Assembly: GCA_017642895.1 (NCBI GenBank)
Contig: JAEPON010000002.1
Coordinates: forward strand, 248,001 to 312,000
Length of the DNA: 64,000 nucleotides
Reading direction: 5' to 3'
Source: Roseitalea sp.
GTDB lineage: Bacteria; Pseudomonadota; Alphaproteobacteria; Rhizobiales; Rhizobiaceae
Shown piece by piece: positions 8,426-17,170 of the stretch (position 1 is the first letter of the stretch; the number at the start of each line of letters is the position of its first letter). Under the pieces are notes generated by a model, which did not search any database, was not told the origin of the DNA, and worked only from the letters and a program-made list of their open reading frames with translations. The translations under genes and the position numbers were made by a program.

Positions 8426-8477
8426 TCCCGAAGCCAGCCATCGGCCGGGCTGCAACGTCCCTTCCTGCCCGTCCGAC

Positions 8478-8511
8478 ACCGGGGGCGCCATGCCGGCGCC
8501 TCCGGTTTTTC
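8478..8511 (+). terminator. Intrinsic terminator after the secreted protein gene
   Basis: A GC-rich stem (ACCGG plus GGCGCC pairing with GGCGCC plus CCGGT) closes on a short loop and is followed by TTTTTCTTT on the plus strand, about 53 bases after the stop at 8425. Confidence 0.72.
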
Positions 8512-8582
8512 TTTGACCTGGCCCGGCCCGGCCCATATCAGGGGCGTCATCGCCAACCTTGCGGCCAACCTCGCGGCCAAAA

Positions 8583-9530
8583 ATGAACGTATTGGTCCCC
8601 TTCGACGGCAACCCCTGCCCCGAACCCTTCCGGCAGGGCTTTTCGCGCACCGATGACGGTTTCGATTTGCGGTTTGCCGTGTTTCGCACCGACACCGCAC
8701 CGTGCAAGGGCACGGTCGTACTGCTGCACGGGCGCAATGAATGTATCGAGAAATATGCCGAGACCGTAACCGACCTGCTCGGCCGCGGTTTTGATGTCGG
8801 CACGTTCGACTGGCGCGGCCAGGGCCGTTCGACGCGCTTCTTCCGCGACGCCAAGCGTGGCTATGTCGATGATTTTGCGCAATATGCGACCGACCTCGAC
8901 CATGTCTTCTCCACCGCGATCCTGCCCGAGGCGCGGCCGCCCTTCTTCACCCTCGCCCATTCCATGGGCGCGCTGGTCGCCCTGCAGACGGCGCCGATGA
9001 TGGCCAACCGGATCGACCGCATGGTCCTGTCGGCGCCCTTCCTCGGCCTGTCGGAGGAAGGGCCGCCGTCGGGCTTTCTGTCGGCCGCCGCCGGCGCGAT
9101 GTGCTATTGCGGCCTCGGCCGCACCTACATCGGCGCCGGCCCGCGCGGCATCACCGCGCTCGACCTTGCCACCAACAAGCTGACCAGCGACCCGACCCGC
9201 TTTGCGCGCAACAAGGCCATTCTCGACCCTGACCGGGGATTGGGGCTGGGCGCGATCACCGCCGGGTGGCTGCGCGCGGCGGCCCGAGCCATCGGCGCCG
9301 TGCACGATCCCGCCCACATGGCATCGGTCCGCATCCCGGTTCTGCTGGTCGCCGCCGGCGCCGAGCGTGTCGTCTCGGCGAGCGCGGCCGAAGCCTATGC
9401 CGGCCGCATCCGCGCCGGGTCGCTGATCACCATCGCCGGCGCCCGCCACGAACTGATGCAGGAAGCGGACCGGTTCCGCGACCAGTTCCTCGCCGCCTTC
9501 GACGCCTTCGTGCCCGGTGCCGGCACCTGA
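8583..9530 (+). CDS. Alpha/beta hydrolase, lysophospholipase-like
   Basis: A 315-residue hydrolase of the PldB / monoacylglycerol lipase group. VVLLHGRNECIEKYAE forms the oxyanion region, FDWRGQGRS follows as in PldB proteins, and AHSMGAL carries the nucleophile Ser127. The last catalytic pair is likely the Asp or Glu near AAGAERVVS and the His in AGARHELMQE. It has no signal peptide, so it acts in the cytoplasm or at the inner face of the membrane. The ATG at 8583 is preferred to an upstream TTG. It converges with hisN, with only three bases between them. Confidence 0.85.
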   Translation: MNVLVPFDGNPCPEPFRQGFSRTDDGFDLRFAVFRTDTAPCKGTVVLLHGRNECIEKYAETVTDLLGRGFDVGTFDWRGQGRSTRFFRDAKRGYVDDFAQYATDLDHVFSTAILPEARPPFFTLAHSMGALVALQTAPMMANRIDRMVLSAPFLGLSEEGPPSGFLSAAAGAMCYCGLGRTYIGAGPRGITALDLATNKLTSDPTRFARNKAILDPDRGLGLGAITAGWLRAAARAIGAVHDPAHMASVRIPVLLVAAGAERVVSASAAEAYAGRIRAGSLITIAGARHELMQEADRFRDQFLAAFDAFVPGAGT

Positions 9531-9533
9531 TCG

Positions 9534-10319
9534 TCAGGCGTTGAGCAGCTCCAGCGCCGCCGCGTGCAGTTCGGCCGAGCCCGCCGCGATCACATCGCCG
9601 CCCTGCTCGGCCCGGCCGCCGTCCCAGCGCGTGATCACGCCGCCGGCCTGCTCGATCAGCGGGATCAGCGCGCAAACGTCATAGGGCGCAAGACCGGGTT
9701 CGACGGCGATGTCCGCATGGCCCGCCGCGACCATGGCAAAGGCATAGCAATCGCAGCCATAGCGCGGCAGGCGCGCGGACGCCTCCAGCCTGTCGTAAGC
9801 CGCGCGCTTGGCGCCCGCGTAAAGCGCCGGCGAGGTGGTGAAAAGCGTGGCATCGCCGAGCGCAATCCCCTGACGTGTCCGCAACGCCTGGGCCGCGCCG
9901 CCATCGTGCTTGAGATGCGTGCCCGTCCCATCGGCGAAGTACAACTCACCCGTGAAGGGCTGGTGCATGAAGCCGCAGCGCGCAACGCCATCGACCGTCA
10001 GACCCACAAGCGTGCCCCAGACCGGCAGCCCGGAGATGAACGCCCGCGTGCCGTCGATCGGGTCGATGACCCAGACATGGCTGCGGTCTTCGCCTTCGCT
10101 GCCATATTCCTCTCCGACAATGCCGTGGTCCGGATAATGCGCCTTGATCAGCGCCCGGATCGCCGCTTCCGACGCCCGGTCGGCTTCGGTCACCGGGTCG
10201 AACCCCTCCCCCAGCTTGTTGGCGACGGCGCCCGCCGTGCGGAAGCGCGGCAGGGTTTCGGCCGCCGCCGCCCGCGCCAATTGGTCCAGAAACGCCCGAT
10301 CAGGCAGCGCCGATGTCAT
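9534..10319 (-). CDS. hisN: Histidinol-phosphatase of the inositol monophosphatase family
   Basis: A 261-residue magnesium phosphatase. GEEYGSE and WVIDPIDGTRAFISG give the metal-binding Glu and Asp residues, and the second family block PGLAPYDVCALIPLIEQAGG is intact, including the last Asp. This subgroup removes phosphate from L-histidinol phosphate, filling the histidine-pathway step in bacteria without HisB or HolPase of other folds. The ATG at 10319 follows GGGGGA; a TTG at 10331 is less likely. An inositol-1-phosphatase role is the alternative. Confidence 0.82.
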   Translation of the reverse strand: MTSALPDRAFLDQLARAAAAETLPRFRTAGAVANKLGEGFDPVTEADRASEAAIRALIKAHYPDHGIVGEEYGSEGEDRSHVWVIDPIDGTRAFISGLPVWGTLVGLTVDGVARCGFMHQPFTGELYFADGTGTHLKHDGGAAQALRTRQGIALGDATLFTTSPALYAGAKRAAYDRLEASARLPRYGCDCYAFAMVAAGHADIAVEPGLAPYDVCALIPLIEQAGGVITRWDGGRAEQGGDVIAAGSAELHAAALELLNA

Positions 10320-10368
10320 GCGATCCCCCAATTTGTCTCGCAGTTGCGAAAGAATCGCACCGCCATCC

Positions 10369-10397
10369 CTTGACTTTTGTGCGATGCAACATAATCT
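10369..10397 (+). promoter_or_regulatory. Promoter of the 10.4-kb sRNA
   Basis: CTTGAC (10369-10374) matches the alphaproteobacterial -35 box, and TAATCT starts 17 bp later (10392-10397; overlapping CATAAT at 10390). This places the transcript start near 10403, just before the first hairpin. Confidence 0.55.
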
Positions 10398-10402
10398 GAT
10401 GG

Positions 10403-10484
10403 TCGACAGGCTTGCCTGTCACGCCCTCCTTGGGCGTTTCCTCCCTAGACTTTGACCGCATTCGCTCGAATGCGGTCTTTTTTT
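10403..10484 (+). ncRNA. Candidate trans-acting sRNA, alpha-r8/MmgR-like
   Basis: An approximately 82-nt transcript with three perfect hairpins: GACAGGC-TT-GCCTGTC (10405-10420), CGCCC-TCCTT-GGGCG (10422-10436), and an 11-bp terminator (10454-10477) followed by seven T. Between the second and third lies the unpaired stretch TTTCCTCCCTAGACTTT (10437-10453), an anti-Shine-Dalgarno motif like that of the rhizobial alpha-r8 (MmgR) family, whose length of under 80 nt is similar. A good promoter precedes it. It sits between hisN and an amidohydrolase gene. The sRNA is well supported; the family name is from memory of its motif. Confidence 0.72.
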
Positions 10485-10509
10485 GCGCTCTAGCATTGTC
10501 GGAAGACGC

Positions 10510-11400
10510 CTATTCTGCGGCGATGGAATAGTCCGCAAAGGCGCTGTGCGGCAGATCGACGAGCGTCGCCATGAACTGGAAGAGGTCCTCGCGTAGCGCA
10601 TCGAAGCCCGGCTTGCGTTGCAGGGTCTGCTCGTCGATGTAAAGGCCGCGATTGATCTCGATCTGCACGGCATGCAGGCCCTTGGCCGGGCGGCCATAAT
10701 GCTCGGTGATGAAGCCGCCGGCATAGGGCTTGTTGGCCGCCACCAGATAGCCCATCGCCCGCAAGATGTTCATCGCCGCCTCGGTGATGCCCGCGCTCGC
10801 GCTGGTGCCGAACCGGTCGCCGACGACGAAGTCGGGACGCACGCCCTCCGCGCCGATCCGGATCGAGGCAGGCATGGAGTGGCAATCCACAAGAACCGCA
10901 TGCCCGAACCGGCGGTGGGTCTGCGCCAGAAGGCCGCGCAATGTGGAATGATAGGGCTTGTATATCCCCTCGATGCGCTGGCGCGCCTCCTCAAAGCCGA
11001 TCCGCCGCGCATAGATGTGCTGGCCTTCCGAGACAACGCGCGGCACCGTGCCCAGCCCGCCCGCCACGCGGATCGACTGGCGGTTGGTGAACGCGGGCAG
11101 CCGGTCCGAGAACATGCGCGGATCGAGTTCATAGGGTTCGCGATTGACATCGAGATAGGCGCGCGGGAAGTGCGCCAAAAGCATCGGCGCGCCAAGCCCG
11201 GTGGCGCCTTCGAACAGCTGATCGACGAAGAAATCCTCCGAGCGGCGCACGGCCAGCGCGTCGAGCCGGGTCATGTCCAGAAAACGGCGCGGATAATGCC
11301 GCCCGCTGTGCGGCGAGTTGAAGACGAAAGGCGCGGCCTGGCGCTCGGGAGCCCGCACCTCGAAGGCGGGGTGATGGCAGAAATCCGGCGCGATCAGCAT
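10510..11400 (-). CDS. N-formylglutamate amidohydrolase family protein
   Basis: A 296-residue zinc enzyme of the HutG2/FGase family that releases formate and glutamate in histidine breakdown, or deformylates related amides. FVFNSPHSGRHYP near the N-terminus, DVNREPYELD, and VLVDCHSMP in the middle supply the usual metal and substrate residues. The ATG at 11400 is the family-like start; the frame stays open to 11490 and the SD is poor, so the start is uncertain. No hut genes are nearby. The gene lies divergent from cpdR. Confidence 0.82.
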   Translation of the reverse strand: MLIAPDFCHHPAFEVRAPERQAAPFVFNSPHSGRHYPRRFLDMTRLDALAVRRSEDFFVDQLFEGATGLGAPMLLAHFPRAYLDVNREPYELDPRMFSDRLPAFTNRQSIRVAGGLGTVPRVVSEGQHIYARRIGFEEARQRIEGIYKPYHSTLRGLLAQTHRRFGHAVLVDCHSMPASIRIGAEGVRPDFVVGDRFGTSASAGITEAAMNILRAMGYLVAANKPYAGGFITEHYGRPAKGLHAVQIEINRGLYIDEQTLQRKPGFDALREDLFQFMATLVDLPHSAFADYSIAAE

Positions 11401-11614
11401 CGTCGGAGGCGGCTCCCGGTCAGCGCGGTTGCGATTGATCCCAGTGTTGACAGGGGCGGCATCCATTGTCCAGTGCGGCCGGACGAACAAGCCGCCGCCA
11501 ATTGCACGGCCGATTGACCGGGCCGCGCATATACCGCATTTTTACCATGATCTGTAATGTCTGTGCGACGGCCGCGTGCGCGGCGCCCCGCATCGAGTGA
11601 AAGAAGCACATCAC

Positions 11615-11977
11615 ATGCAACGGATTTTGCTGGCAGAAGACGACAACGACATGCGCCGCTTCCTGGTCAAGGCGCTGGAAAAGGCGGGCTACGAGGTCAC
11701 CGATTTCGACAATGGGGCAAGCGCCTATGAGCGGCTGCGCGAAGAGCCCTTCACGCTGCTTCTGACCGATATCGTCATGCCCGAAATGGACGGCATCGAG
11801 CTGGCCCGCCGCGCCACCGAGCTCGATCCCGATCTCAAGGTGATGTTCATCACAGGCTTTGCGGCGGTGGCGCTGAACCCCGACAGCCAGGCCCCCAAGG
11901 ACGCCAAGGTCCTGTCGAAACCGTTCCATCTGCGCGATCTGGTCAACGAGGTCGAAAAGCTCATCCAGGCCGCCTGA
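11615..11977 (+). CDS. cpdR: Single-domain response regulator CpdR
   Basis: A 120-residue receiver domain with no output domain. AEDDNDMRRFL holds the acidic pocket, LLLTDIVMPEMDG carries the phospho-acceptor Asp52, and LSKPFHL the conserved Lys. In alphaproteobacteria unphosphorylated CpdR docks on ClpXP and delivers cell-cycle substrates; the CckA-ChpT relay switches it off by phosphorylation. The sequence EVTDFDNGASAYERLREEPF is typical of CpdR1. The start at 11615 has only a weak SD (AAGAAG). It sits next to tRNA-Val, an arrangement common in Hyphomicrobiales. Confidence 0.88.
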   Translation: MQRILLAEDDNDMRRFLVKALEKAGYEVTDFDNGASAYERLREEPFTLLLTDIVMPEMDGIELARRATELDPDLKVMFITGFAAVALNPDSQAPKDAKVLSKPFHLRDLVNEVEKLIQAA

Positions 11978-12061
11978 ACGCCGGTCGCGGCATGCGCGCA
12001 GACGACGCCGATCCCACTTGACCGGCACCGCGGTTCATGGTGTATGCCGCTCCACACGGAT

Positions 12062-12136
12062 GGGCGATTAGCTCAGCGGGAGAGCACTTCGTTGACATCG
12101 AAGGGGTCACTGGTTCAATCCCAGTATCGCCCACCA
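12062..12136 (+). tRNA. tRNA-Val (anticodon GAC)
   Basis: A full cloverleaf can be drawn: acceptor GGGCGAT/ATCGCCC, D-arm GCTC/GAGC, anticodon stem CTTCG/CGAAG with loop TTGACAT (anticodon GAC), T-arm ACTGG TTCAATC CCAGT, discriminator A and an encoded CCA end. Confidence 0.97.
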
Positions 12137-12197
12137 TCTGTTTCCCCGTGGCCATCAGGGCGAAGCGGCCATCGGGACAACGCGCCGGGGGACGCCG

Positions 12198-12851
12198 ATG
12201 AACCGCATTCACCGCATCGCGTGCGCCGGCTTCCTGATTTCAGCGCTGTTTGTCCTTTCGGCCTGCACCGGCAACGGATACGGCAGGTCGGCCATCTACA
12301 GCCAGCTTGTCGAAGACGAAATCCGCGTTGTCATGCCGGCAAATGCACCGTCGATCTCCCAGCAGTTCCGTGTCGCGGGAAACCGCGGCGGACGCGGCAG
12401 CCCGACCTCCTTCCATGAGGGGATCGACATCATTGCCCGTGTCGGCACGCCGGTGATCGCCGCAGCGCCCGGACGCGTCGTCGACTCCTTCATGGAGCCC
12501 ATGTATGGCAACCGCGTCGTCATCGACCATGGCATTGACGCCACCGGCCGGCGCGCCCGCACCGTTTACATGCATCTCGACAGCCGGCGCGTGCGTTCGG
12601 GCACGCAGGTCGCGCGCGGCCAGGAGATCGGCACGATGGGGCGCACCGGCGTCCTCGCCGCAGCCATCTCGCACCTGCATTTCGAGGTGCATCGTCAACG
12701 TGGAAGCCGCGGCGTGGCGGCCCAGGACCCGCATCTGTTCTGGGCGGACGGCGTCGGCCGCGTCACATGCTTTGATCCCCAGCGCGCCGCCGATGACGGC
12801 ACCTTCCGCATCACCTACCCGGTGCCCTGCCGCGACACGGCCGCCCGCTGA
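12198..12851 (+). CDS. M23 (LytM) peptidase lipoprotein
   Basis: A 217-residue lipoprotein with lipobox LSAC (Cys23) and a LytM domain. The zinc motifs are complete: HEGID (His73, Asp77) and HLHFEVH near residue 160, so it may be an active peptidoglycan endopeptidase rather than a degenerate activator. It would act in the periplasm on stem-peptide cross-bridges. The start at 12198 follows a GGGGGAC-like SD. It begins 61 bases after tRNA-Val. The true cell-wall target is unknown. Confidence 0.87.
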   Translation: MNRIHRIACAGFLISALFVLSACTGNGYGRSAIYSQLVEDEIRVVMPANAPSISQQFRVAGNRGGRGSPTSFHEGIDIIARVGTPVIAAAPGRVVDSFMEPMYGNRVVIDHGIDATGRRARTVYMHLDSRRVRSGTQVARGQEIGTMGRTGVLAAAISHLHFEVHRQRGSRGVAAQDPHLFWADGVGRVTCFDPQRAADDGTFRITYPVPCRDTAAR

Positions 12852-12944
12852 CCCGGGACAACTGCGCGTTGACTCGCACCGGCCCGCTGGTCCAAGACCG
12901 CTCCGCCGCTTTCCAACCCGTCCCGACACCGCAAGGCGAGCTTC

Positions 12945-13433
12945 ATGACCACGTCCCCCAAGCCTCTTGTCGCGATCGATGAGATACCCGGCCTTGTCGG
13001 CACCACCGTCGGCACCTCGCCATGGCGCGCCGTCACCCAGGACATGATCAACGGCTTTGCCGACGCGACCGACGACCATCAGTGGATCCATGTCGATCCG
13101 GAACGGGCGGCGCGCGAAACGCCCTATGGCGGCACCATTGCGCACGGCTTTCTCACACTGTCGCTTCTGTCGACGCTGGCTTACGACGCGCTGCCCGATC
13201 TCGACGGCGAAGTGCGCATGGGCGTCAATTACGGGTTCGACGAGGTCCGCTTCCATGCCGCCGTCAAGGCCGGCGCGCGCGTGCGCGCCCTCTTCGACCT
13301 CGCCGACGCCGACATCAGGCCGTCCGGCCGCATCCTGTTCACCTACGACGTGACGCTGGAGATCGAAAACAGCACCAAGCCGGCGATGACCGCCAAATGG
13401 CTCACGCTGATGATCGTCCGGCCAAGGACCTGA
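12945..13433 (+). CDS. MaoC-like (R)-specific enoyl-CoA hydratase
   Basis: A 162-residue single hotdog-fold protein. FADATDDHQWIHVDPERA carries the Asp/His catalytic dyad of R-hydratases and TPYGGTIAHGFLTLSL the conserved substrate-tunnel block. It would hydrate enoyl-CoA to (R)-3-hydroxyacyl-CoA, linking fatty-acid breakdown with polyhydroxyalkanoate or other pools. The stop abuts the stop of soxG on the other strand with no gap. No polymer synthesis genes are in view. Confidence 0.85.
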   Translation: MTTSPKPLVAIDEIPGLVGTTVGTSPWRAVTQDMINGFADATDDHQWIHVDPERAARETPYGGTIAHGFLTLSLLSTLAYDALPDLDGEVRMGVNYGFDEVRFHAAVKAGARVRALFDLADADIRPSGRILFTYDVTLEIENSTKPAMTAKWLTLMIVRPRT

Positions 13434-13982
13434 TCACACGGTGTCGCGCGCGGCCTCCGCCAGATAGCCGAACACATAGTCCGAAAACGACCGCCACACC
13501 TCGACCCGGAACACGGACGGCTTGATGCGCCACAAGACGATCTCGGCCTTGCCGAAGATCGTGCGCGAACACGCGCCTGCGGGGAACGCCTCCATCGACA
13601 GATCCTGCGGACAGCCCGCATTGACCAGATCGGCCGCACCCGGACCCGACACCATGATCGCCGTGTTGCGGTGGGAGATGTCGGCTGCCGCGTGCAGTGC
13701 GTCGAGCCCGCCAAGATCGGCCATCGGATCGGCCTTTTCGTCGATCACCAGCCACTCGTCCGGGCCGAGCCACAGCGCCGACCGGCTCTTTTCGGTGGCC
13801 GATGTCTTGGGTGCGCGCGGCAGGGCGACGCCAAGCGTGTCCGACAGCGCCGGAACCGATGCGGAGGGACAGCGCAGGCTGGTGCGGAACGCTGCATGCG
13901 CCGGCGTCAGAGCGACGCCCGTGCCCGCGAACACATGCCCCGCCAGCGGGTGACGCCGTTCGATCGTCATCGCCTCAGCCAT
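13434..13982 (-). CDS. soxG: Sarcosine oxidase gamma subunit
   Basis: A 182-residue SoxG-family protein (LWLGPDEWLVIDE, AAADISHRNTAIMVSGPGAADLVNAGC and RVEVWRSFSDYVFGYL are family blocks), the smallest-but-one subunit of heterotetrameric sarcosine oxidase. It may help position the folate-binding part of the alpha subunit. It is the last gene of the soxB-D-A-G operon; its start lies inside the 3' end of soxA, an 8-base overlap. Confidence 0.88.
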   Translation of the reverse strand: MAEAMTIERRHPLAGHVFAGTGVALTPAHAAFRTSLRCPSASVPALSDTLGVALPRAPKTSATEKSRSALWLGPDEWLVIDEKADPMADLGGLDALHAAADISHRNTAIMVSGPGAADLVNAGCPQDLSMEAFPAGACSRTIFGKAEIVLWRIKPSVFRVEVWRSFSDYVFGYLAEAARDTV

Positions 13983-16900
13983 CGTGCGCCTCCGCGTCCG
14001 GGTTCCAGAAATTGGTGTCGCGCACTTCCACGTCGATCACACCATCGGGCATCGGCACGTGGAGCGTTTCGCCCATCCGGTCGAAGCCGTTTTCGATCAG
14101 CGCCATCGCGATCGGTTCGCCGCAATTGTCCGACCAGTAGGCGGATGACACCCAGCCGATCATCGTCATCGGCGGGGTCTGGTCGGGATCGGCGACGATT
14201 TGCGCGCCCTCATCGAGCACGGTCCGGCCATCCTTCGATCTGAGGCCGACAAGCTGCTTGCGCCCGTCGGCGACAAGATCGGGCCGCATGAGACCGCGAA
14301 TGCCGACGAAATCGTCCTTGGTCTTGCCGACTGCCCAAGACAGGCCCGCATCGTGCGGCGTCACGGTGCCGTCCGTGTCCTGGCCGACGATGATGTAGCC
14401 CTTTTCGGCACGCAGCACATGCATGGTCTCGGTGCCGTAGGCACAGCCGCCGGCCTCGGCCACCTTGGCGTGCAACGCGTCCCAGGCGGCCTGCCCGTAA
14501 TCGCCCGGCACATTGATCTCAAACCCGTCCTCGCCGGCAAACGACATGCGGAACAGCCGCATCGGTACACCGGCGAACGTGCCTTCGGCAACGCTCATGA
14601 AGGGCAGCGCCTCGGTCGACAGATCCATGCCATTGACAAAGGGCGCGAGCACGTCGGCCGCCTTCGGCCCCTGCAGCGCGATCACTGCCCATTGTTCCGA
14701 TGTGGAAGTCAGCCAGACCTTCATCTCGGGGAACTCGGTCTGCAGATAATCCTCCATGTGGTTGAGGACACGCGCCGCGCCGCCCGTCGTCGTCGTCACA
14801 TGGAACCGGTCCTCGGCGATCCGCCCGACCACGCCATCGTCATAGATGTATCCGTCCTCGCGGCACATGATGCCGTAGCGCAGCCGCCCGACGCCCAGCT
14901 TCATGAACGGGTTGGTGTAGATCAGGTGCAGGAAAGCGGCCGCGTCCGGCCCGGTCACCTCGATCTTGCCGAGCGTCGAGGCATCGAACATGCCGACCGA
15001 GCGCCGCACCGTCACGCATTCGCGGTTGACGGCAGCCGCCATGTCCTCGCCGGCGCGCGGATAGTACCATGGGCGCTTCCACTGGCCGACATCCTCGAAC
15101 ACCGCGCCCGCCCGTTCATGGCTTTGATGCATCGGCGTGCGGCGCGTCGGGTCGAACAGCGCACCGCGATTGTGGCCGACAATCGTGCCGAAGGTCACCG
15201 GCGTATAGGGCGCGCGGAAGGTCGTCAGCCCCACTTCGGGGATCGGCTTGTCCAGCGCCTCGGCGGCGATCGCAAGGCCATGCATGTTGGACAGTTTGCC
15301 CTGGTCGGTCGCCATACCGTTGGTGGTGAAGCGCTTGACATGCTCGATCGAATGGAAGCCCTCGCGCACGGCGAGGCGAATGTCCTTTTCGGTGACATCG
15401 TTCTGGAAGTCGACGAAAGCCTTGACCACCTTGCCCGCCTCGGGGTTCGGCCCGGCGCCGAGCATCAGCCCGTCCCACGAGCCGCCCGATTCCGTCGCAA
15501 TGGAGAGCGGCTTTGCTTTTGACTTGGTCTTGGGCCGCGCCGCCCTGGCGGCAGCTTCGCCCGCCGCAAGCCCCTCTTCCACCGTCGCGGCAAGGCTTTC
15601 GGCGCCATTGCAGGCGCCGGCGGAGGCGCAATCCTGCGCGTTTTCGCCGGGCAGGAAACGCTGGTGGTCGGCATCGAAACGCAGCTTGCCGCGCGATTGC
15701 GAGAACAAATGCACCGACGGCGTCCAGCCCGCCGACATGATCAGCGCATCGACCGGGATCACCTGCCGGCTGCCGCCCCGGCACGGGCGCACGACGATCG
15801 ACGACACCCGCAGCTTGCCGCCAGCGGCGACGACTGCATGATGGGTGAGAACGCGGATGCCCAGCCTGCCGGCTTCTTCGAGCAGTGCCGGATCGACCGT
15901 GTCGCGTATGTCGGCAATGACAGCAACGTCCGCGCCGGCGCACTTCAGGTCGAACGCGGCCGCATAGGCCGAGTCATTGGCCGTGTAGACGCCGATGGTC
16001 CGGCCGATCAGGACGCCATGATGGTTCAGATAGTGCCGCGCCGCCGAAGCCAGCATGATGCCAGGCCTGTCATTGTTGGCGAACACCATGTGCCGCTCGA
16101 TCGCGCCGGTGGCGATGACCACGCGCCTGGCCCGCACCTGCCACAGCCGCTCGCGGGCCATCGCAGGGTCCGGGTTGGCCACATGGTCGGTCAGCCGCTC
16201 GGCGAGCGCGACGAAATTCTGGGCATAATAGCCGAACGCCGTCGTGCGCGGCAGCACGCGCACAGTGTCCATCGCCGCCAGCTTCGCCGCCGTCTCGGTC
16301 GCCCAATCATGGCCGTCCCGGCCGTCGATCCGCGCGTCGGTCTCGAAGGCCAGCGCGCCGCCCGGCGCCGCCCGTTCGTCGCAGATGATCACCGAGGCAC
16401 CGCTTTCCGCCGCCGCCAGCGCCGCGCTCAGCCCCGCAGCTCCGCCGCCGCACACCAGGACGTCGCAATGGGCGTAGCGGCCCGCATAGCGGTCCGGATC
16501 CGGCTGGTCGGGCGCGAGGCCAAGGCCCGCCGCGCGGCGGATGATCGGCTCATAGACCTTGTCCCAGGCCTTTTGCGGCCACATGAAGGTCTTGTAGTAA
16601 AAGCCCGCCGCGAAGACTGGCGACATCCAGTCATTGACTTCGCCCACATCGGCGGTCAGCGATGGCCAGCGGTTCTGGCTCGTCGCCTCGAGCCCGTCGT
16701 GGATTTCCTGAACCGTGGCGCGCACATTGGGCTGCCGGCGTGCCGCGCCGCGCGCGATGCCGACCAGCGCGTTCGGTTCCTCGGGGCCCGCCGTCAGGAT
16801 GCCGCGCGGGCGATGATATTTGAACGACCGGCCGACAAGATGGACGTCGTTGGCCAGAAGCGCCGAGGCGAGCGTGTCGCCGGCGAGCCCGTGATAGGTC

Positions 16901-16989
16901 TCGCCGTCGAAGCTGAACCGGACGGGATTGGCCGGCGTCAGCCGCCCCGCGCCGGCAACACGATTGGGCTGGGTGAGAGCGGCGGTCAT
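13975..16989 (-). CDS. soxA: Sarcosine oxidase alpha subunit
   Basis: A 1,004-residue subunit. It holds an N-terminal FSFDGETYHGLAGDTLASAL segment of the 2Fe-2S-like type, an NAD-binding fold with VLVCGGGAAGLSAALAA near residue 180, and a C-terminal aminomethyltransferase-like half (from about residue 610, GALFDPTRRTPMH) that binds tetrahydrofolate. With SoxB it oxidises sarcosine to glycine and passes the methyl carbon to folate. ATG at 16989 is used; GTG nine bases upstream is in frame. The SD (GGGTGGAAG) joins the end of an inverted repeat. Order and overlap with soxG fit a single transcript. Confidence 0.93.
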   Translation of the reverse strand: MTAALTQPNRVAGAGRLTPANPVRFSFDGETYHGLAGDTLASALLANDVHLVGRSFKYHRPRGILTAGPEEPNALVGIARGAARRQPNVRATVQEIHDGLEATSQNRWPSLTADVGEVNDWMSPVFAAGFYYKTFMWPQKAWDKVYEPIIRRAAGLGLAPDQPDPDRYAGRYAHCDVLVCGGGAAGLSAALAAAESGASVIICDERAAPGGALAFETDARIDGRDGHDWATETAAKLAAMDTVRVLPRTTAFGYYAQNFVALAERLTDHVANPDPAMARERLWQVRARRVVIATGAIERHMVFANNDRPGIMLASAARHYLNHHGVLIGRTIGVYTANDSAYAAAFDLKCAGADVAVIADIRDTVDPALLEEAGRLGIRVLTHHAVVAAGGKLRVSSIVVRPCRGGSRQVIPVDALIMSAGWTPSVHLFSQSRGKLRFDADHQRFLPGENAQDCASAGACNGAESLAATVEEGLAAGEAAARAARPKTKSKAKPLSIATESGGSWDGLMLGAGPNPEAGKVVKAFVDFQNDVTEKDIRLAVREGFHSIEHVKRFTTNGMATDQGKLSNMHGLAIAAEALDKPIPEVGLTTFRAPYTPVTFGTIVGHNRGALFDPTRRTPMHQSHERAGAVFEDVGQWKRPWYYPRAGEDMAAAVNRECVTVRRSVGMFDASTLGKIEVTGPDAAAFLHLIYTNPFMKLGVGRLRYGIMCREDGYIYDDGVVGRIAEDRFHVTTTTGGAARVLNHMEDYLQTEFPEMKVWLTSTSEQWAVIALQGPKAADVLAPFVNGMDLSTEALPFMSVAEGTFAGVPMRLFRMSFAGEDGFEINVPGDYGQAAWDALHAKVAEAGGCAYGTETMHVLRAEKGYIIVGQDTDGTVTPHDAGLSWAVGKTKDDFVGIRGLMRPDLVADGRKQLVGLRSKDGRTVLDEGAQIVADPDQTPPMTMIGWVSSAYWSDNCGEPIAMALIENGFDRMGETLHVPMPDGVIDVEVRDTNFWNPDAEAHDG

Positions 16990-16996
16990 GGCTTCC

Positions 16997-17155
16997 ACCC
17001 CCCTCTGCCCCTGCGGGGCATCTCCCCCACAAGGGGGGAGAGCAGGCGTTTCATTGCCGACGCGGGTCCACGTGCTGCCAGTTTGGCGCGACGAGGTTTA
17101 CGCGCTCCACTCTCCCCCCGTGTGGGGGAGATGTCGCGGAGCGACAGAGGGGGGT
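16997..17155. repeat. 159-bp intergenic inverted-repeat element inside the sox operon
   Basis: Two 46-base arms (16997-17042 and 17110-17155) are near-perfect inverted copies, both starting ACCCCCCTCTG and ending GGGGGGAGAG. The one block that differs is in each arm its own small hairpin (CCCC-TGC-GGGG in one, TCGC-TCC-GCGA in the other), so structure is kept although sequence is not. The element fills the soxD-soxA gap and ends eight bases before the soxA start. Confidence 0.85.
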
Positions 17156-17170
17156 ATCGAACCGCGTGCA

